57,147 nucleotides of DNA from Sediminibacterium sp. Gen4. Lineage in GTDB: Bacteria > Bacteroidota > Bacteroidia > Chitinophagales > Chitinophagaceae. The position numbers and the translations under genes are program-made. The stretch spans positions 1 to 57,147 of the forward strand of contig JACBFI010000021.1 in NCBI GenBank assembly GCA_013391385.1, read 5' to 3'. The notes under the pieces are model-generated. The model was given only the letters and a program-made list of their open reading frames with translations, did not search any database and had not been told where the DNA came from. Positions 52,768 through 57,147 of the stretch are shown here, piece after piece (the stretch's first letter is position 1; every line of letters starts with the position of its first letter).

Positions 52768-53472
52768 AAAAATCACCCCCCAAACCACCGCTGCTAAAAT
52801 CCCTCCAAGTATGGGCCCTAAAACGGGTATCCAGCTGTACGACCAATCACTGGTGCCTTTATTTTTGATGGGAAGAATGGCATGCATGATACGTGGACCT
52901 AAATCTCTGGCCGGGTTAATGGCCCAACCAGTTGGACCACCCAACCCCAGTCCTACACATAATACTAGTAATGCCACCGGTAAAGCATCCAATGCACCCA
53001 ATGAGTTGGCAGGTTTTACAATAAAGAGTACGCCTATGATGAAGACAAAAGTTGCCAGCGTTTCTGTCAGTAAATTCTGAAACGGACTACGAATTGAAGG
53101 ACTTGTACTGAAGACTCCTAGTTTGGTAGCAGCATCAGCTGCTTCATTCAAATGTTGTCTGTAAATCACCCATACCAACAAAGCACCTGTCATGGCGCCG
53201 GATAATTGCGCTAATACATACGTTGGTACATCCTGCCAGGGAAATTTACCCAACCAAGCCAACGCAACGGTCACTGCCGGATTTAAATGTCCGCCACTAT
53301 ACGGAGCCGTAGCATACACAGCCACAAAAACAGCAAGCCCCCATCCAAAACAAATGGAAATGAGTCCGCCACCATGGCCCTTGGTTTTAGGCAGAATCAC
53401 ATTCGCCACCACCCCATCTCCCAACACAATCAATAAGGCAGTCCCCAAAAATTCAGATAAAAAGTTTGTCAT
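52765..53472 (-). CDS. glpF: Glycerol uptake facilitator (MIP/aquaporin family)
   Basis: A 235-residue channel of six helices. Both NPA motifs are intact: GGHLNPAVTVALAW and GWAINPARDLGPRIMH, the latter with the Asp after NPAR that marks glycerol facilitators rather than water channels. Glycerol enters by passive flow. The stop codon is formed by the adjoining array. It stands downstream of glpD and glpK on the same strand, separated from glpD by 341 bases; a possible functional operon with them. Confidence 0.92.
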   Translation of the reverse strand: MTNFLSEFLGTALLIVLGDGVVANVILPKTKGHGGGLISICFGWGLAVFVAVYATAPYSGGHLNPAVTVALAWLGKFPWQDVPTYVLAQLSGAMTGALLVWVIYRQHLNEAADAATKLGVFSTSPSIRSPFQNLLTETLATFVFIIGVLFIVKPANSLGALDALPVALLVLCVGLGLGGPTGWAINPARDLGPRIMHAILPIKNKGTSDWSYSWIPVLGPILGGILAAVVWGVIF

Positions 53473-53813
53473 ATAGTTAAATCTAATTTCTTATTCCATT
53501 TTCCCACCAAAGGAGTCCTACGGACTTTGATTCATCCAATCATGAAAAATCATGACAATCCGCCCCATCCGCGTTCCATCAGTCCATAGTCCATAGTATC
53601 GTTTCACCTTTCACCTTTCACTTCTCACCCCTCCCCCCTTTGAAGCACAATCAATCATAATCATCCGCCCCATCCGCGTTCCATCCTCCTCCACGAAACC
53701 AAAGCCCAATATTACACTTGTAGCTTGTGGCTTGAAGCTTTCTTGTTCCTTGTCCTCCGAAGGAGTCCTCCGGACCTTCTTTCTTGTTCTCCGAAGGAGT
53801 CCTTTGGACCTTC
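53473..53813. repeat. Gene-free region with four repeat types between glpF and glpD
   Basis: No gene is seen. The region holds the 23-base palindrome CCAAAGGAGTCC-type at 53507-53529; two identical 23-base direct repeats (GATGGGGCGGAT on the minus strand) at 53558-53580 and 53663-53685; a TTTCACC word array at 53602-53629; and two adjacent AAGGAGTCCTNNGGACCTT palindromes at 53755-53779 and 53789-53814. The last touches the glpD stop codon. Confidence 0.8.
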
Positions 53814-55325
53814 CTAAAGATATCCTTCCACCAATTCAATAAAATCTTTTTTTTGTGCTTGCACCCACTCATCCGATTGATTCAATTCTATTTGCATAAA
53901 CAGTACTACTTGTTCTAGGCAATCCAATGCTGCATGTGCATCTAAAAATAAAAGTCTGGTTCTTCTAGCCAACACATCTTCAACCGTAACTGCCATTTCA
54001 TGTCGAACAGCATAGGCAATATCTGCCCATTGGTAAGAGAAGTCAGGATGTATTTTTGATGCCAATCCCTGATCTTCCTGAATCATTTTTTCTTTTTTCT
54101 GTTGTACGGATAAAGGATCACCGATAGGAAGATTTTTAGTGATGCATAAACGTTTATCCAGTTTAGAAATAAACACTGCATTATCAACCGCATCCTGAGC
54201 CATTTTGCGGTAAGTGGTCCATTTACCACCGGTGATAGTGACCAATCCACTGGGTGACACTACGATGGTATGGTCGCGCGACAATAACGCTGTACTCGTT
54301 TCCTCTTTGGAACGAACCAAGGGACGTAATCCTGCAAAAACACTTTTGATATCTTCTCTACGAATTTGAGGGGATACATATCTGTTGATGTGTTCTAAGA
54401 TATAATCCACTTCTTCTTCCAACACCAATGGTTCTGCAGCAACTTCTTCAACAGGTGTATCCGTAGTACCGATGACTACTTTATTATGCCAAGGCACAGC
54501 GAATAAAACACGTTTATCATCTGTCTTAGGAATCATGAGTGCGTGCGTACCGGGAAAATGAACAGCATCTACTACCAAGTGTACACCTTGCGAAGGATCA
54601 ACCATATTAGTGGCAGCAGGATCATCCATTTTCAAAATGGTATCGGTAAACACACCGGTTGCATTTACAACAGATTTTGCTTTTATGGTGAGTGTTTCAT
54701 CAACACCTGCGACCTGTACTGTGATACCTGTTATTTTTTTCTTCTCTTTAATCAAACCTGTTACAGTACAATAATTCACAACAGTAGCACCATGTAATAC
54801 TGCTGTAGAAGCGAGATCAATACATAACCTGCTATCATCAAATTGTCCATCGTAATATAGAATGCCGCCCTTTACTTTTTCCGGAGCCAGTGCCGGTAAT
54901 AGGGCTAATGTTTCTTTGGCAGATAATAATTGGGTTTGTCCCAAGGATAGTTTCCCCGATAACAAATCATACAATCGAAGCCCCAGACCATAATACCATT
55001 TCTGCCACCATCTTCGCACCGGAATCACAAAAGGTTGTACAGAAGTGAGATGCGGTGCATTTTTCAATAACCATCCTCTTTCACGCAAAGCTTCTTTAAC
55101 AAGTTTAATATTACCGTGTTCCAGATAACGAACGCCGCCATGCACCAATTTGGTAGATCTGCTGGAAGTACCTTTTCCGAAATCGTATTGTTCAATCAAT
55201 AAAGTCTTATACCCACGCGATGCCGCATCCACAGCCGCTCCCAGTCCAGTAGCCCCACCCCCAATAATCACCATATCCCAGGTGATATCTTCTCGCAGTT
55301 GCTGTAGTTGTGTATCTCGGTTCAT
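53814..55325 (-). CDS. glpD: Glycerol-3-phosphate dehydrogenase (FAD-dependent)
   Basis: A 503-residue flavoenzyme of the DAO family oxidising glycerol-3-phosphate to dihydroxyacetone phosphate at the membrane, passing electrons to quinone. VIIGGGATGLGAAVDAASRG at 20-39 is the FAD motif; GTSSRSTKLVHGGVRYLE is the conserved substrate region; VVIGTTDTPVEE and LVTITGGKWTTYRKMAQDAV follow. The C-terminal DAO_C domain is present, so it is full length. It is followed by the repeat-rich gap to glpF; glpK lies upstream. Confidence 0.95.
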   Translation of the reverse strand: MNRDTQLQQLREDITWDMVIIGGGATGLGAAVDAASRGYKTLLIEQYDFGKGTSSRSTKLVHGGVRYLEHGNIKLVKEALRERGWLLKNAPHLTSVQPFVIPVRRWWQKWYYGLGLRLYDLLSGKLSLGQTQLLSAKETLALLPALAPEKVKGGILYYDGQFDDSRLCIDLASTAVLHGATVVNYCTVTGLIKEKKKITGITVQVAGVDETLTIKAKSVVNATGVFTDTILKMDDPAATNMVDPSQGVHLVVDAVHFPGTHALMIPKTDDKRVLFAVPWHNKVVIGTTDTPVEEVAAEPLVLEEEVDYILEHINRYVSPQIRREDIKSVFAGLRPLVRSKEETSTALLSRDHTIVVSPSGLVTITGGKWTTYRKMAQDAVDNAVFISKLDKRLCITKNLPIGDPLSVQQKKEKMIQEDQGLASKIHPDFSYQWADIAYAVRHEMAVTVEDVLARRTRLLFLDAHAALDCLEQVVLFMQIELNQSDEWVQAQKKDFIELVEGYL

Positions 55326-55352
55326 ATTAGCTAATACCTAAGTTGTATAACA

Positions 55353-55432
55353 ACACTCAGTGTAACTCTGTGAAACTCTGTGGTAAAAAACCACAGAGGT
55401 AATGGAGTTTGGCACAGAGTTACACTGAGGAT
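55353..55432. repeat. Word-palindrome hairpin (CTCTGTG words) between glpK and glpD
   Basis: CTCAGTGTAACTCTGTG (55356-55372) and CACAGAGTTACACTGAG (55413-55429) are perfect 17-bp complements; inside, CTCTGTGG (55376-55383) pairs with CCACAGAG (55391-55398) around AAAAAA. Words have a 10-base spacing here. It may attenuate glpK-to-glpD readthrough. Confidence 0.9.
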
Positions 55433-55434
55433 TA

Positions 55435-57060
<1,626 letters not shown>

Positions 57061-57147
57061 TTAAATACAAGGATATTTGTAGAAGTCACGATTTAGTTGG
57101 GACTATCTCATTAAGTGTGTAAACTTTTAATCGGGGTTTATAAGGTC

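Overview
The window is most consistent with a chromosomal segment of a Bacteroidota member, probably a Chitinophagaceae relative. This is inferred from the division/cell-wall cluster in Bacteroidota order without ddl or murF, an atpD-atpC pair split from the other ATP synthase genes, Bacteroidota-style -7 promoter elements (TAnnTTTG), small lineage-typical proteins such as the DUF2795 acidic protein, and abundant two-component and PAS proteins. No rRNA, tRNA, CRISPR array or recognisable transposase was found.

Layout. 1-850: tandem 140-bp-period repeats and an AT-rich small membrane protein that looks N-terminally truncated. 850-9655: conserved genes (FKBP isomerase, photolyase, aminodeoxychorismate lyase-like enzyme, NIF3 protein plus zinc-ribbon partner, TPR lipoprotein-like or secreted protein, RecN). 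9656-12918: a strikingly AT-rich two-gene cassette of P-loop ATPases, preceded by three 27-bp-period palindromic repeats and wedged between recN and the essential fabI. 12924-23654: FabI, SemiSWEET, DUF2795, LolD, cobalamin adenosyltransferase, MacB-type ATPase, GatC, a 26-residue membrane peptide with its own terminator, a FadN/FadB-like beta-oxidation enzyme without a thiolase next to it, a lone histidine-kinase ATPase-like domain, an ABC exporter pair and an SDR protein. 23759-40338: complete minus-strand division and wall cluster mraZ-rsmH-ftsL-ftsI-murE-mraY-murD-ftsW-murG-murC-ftsQ-ftsA-ftsZ, with a four-box MraZ operator at its head and a terminator at its end. 40531-49199: DUF3052-like protein, QueA, orphan histidine kinase, YqgE/AlgH, then a signalling block with one complete NarL-type two-component pair, two paralogous PAS proteins that stop after the phospho-acceptor histidine helix, and a pseudo-receiver. 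49300-57147: atpD-atpC, an AI-2E-family membrane protein, and the glycerol genes glpF, glpD, glpK.

The most unusual pattern is intergenic. At least fourteen gene junctions carry arrays of 7- or 8-base words with one or two variable positions, arranged so that one arm is the reverse complement of the other. The word differs between sites (GATGTCN, TTTGAAAA, GGGTGATC, TGAAAGG, GTGAATN, GCTAGNN, AGCTTAT and others). The arrays abut or overlap stop codons, sit between convergent genes where a terminator is expected, and also lie inside the essential division operon. I regard these word palindromes and the paired-ATPase cassette as the two leads most worth following.

All functions are read from sequence motifs and family knowledge; no search was run. 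Start codons were re-chosen where upstream in-frame sequence was repeat or leader rather than protein.
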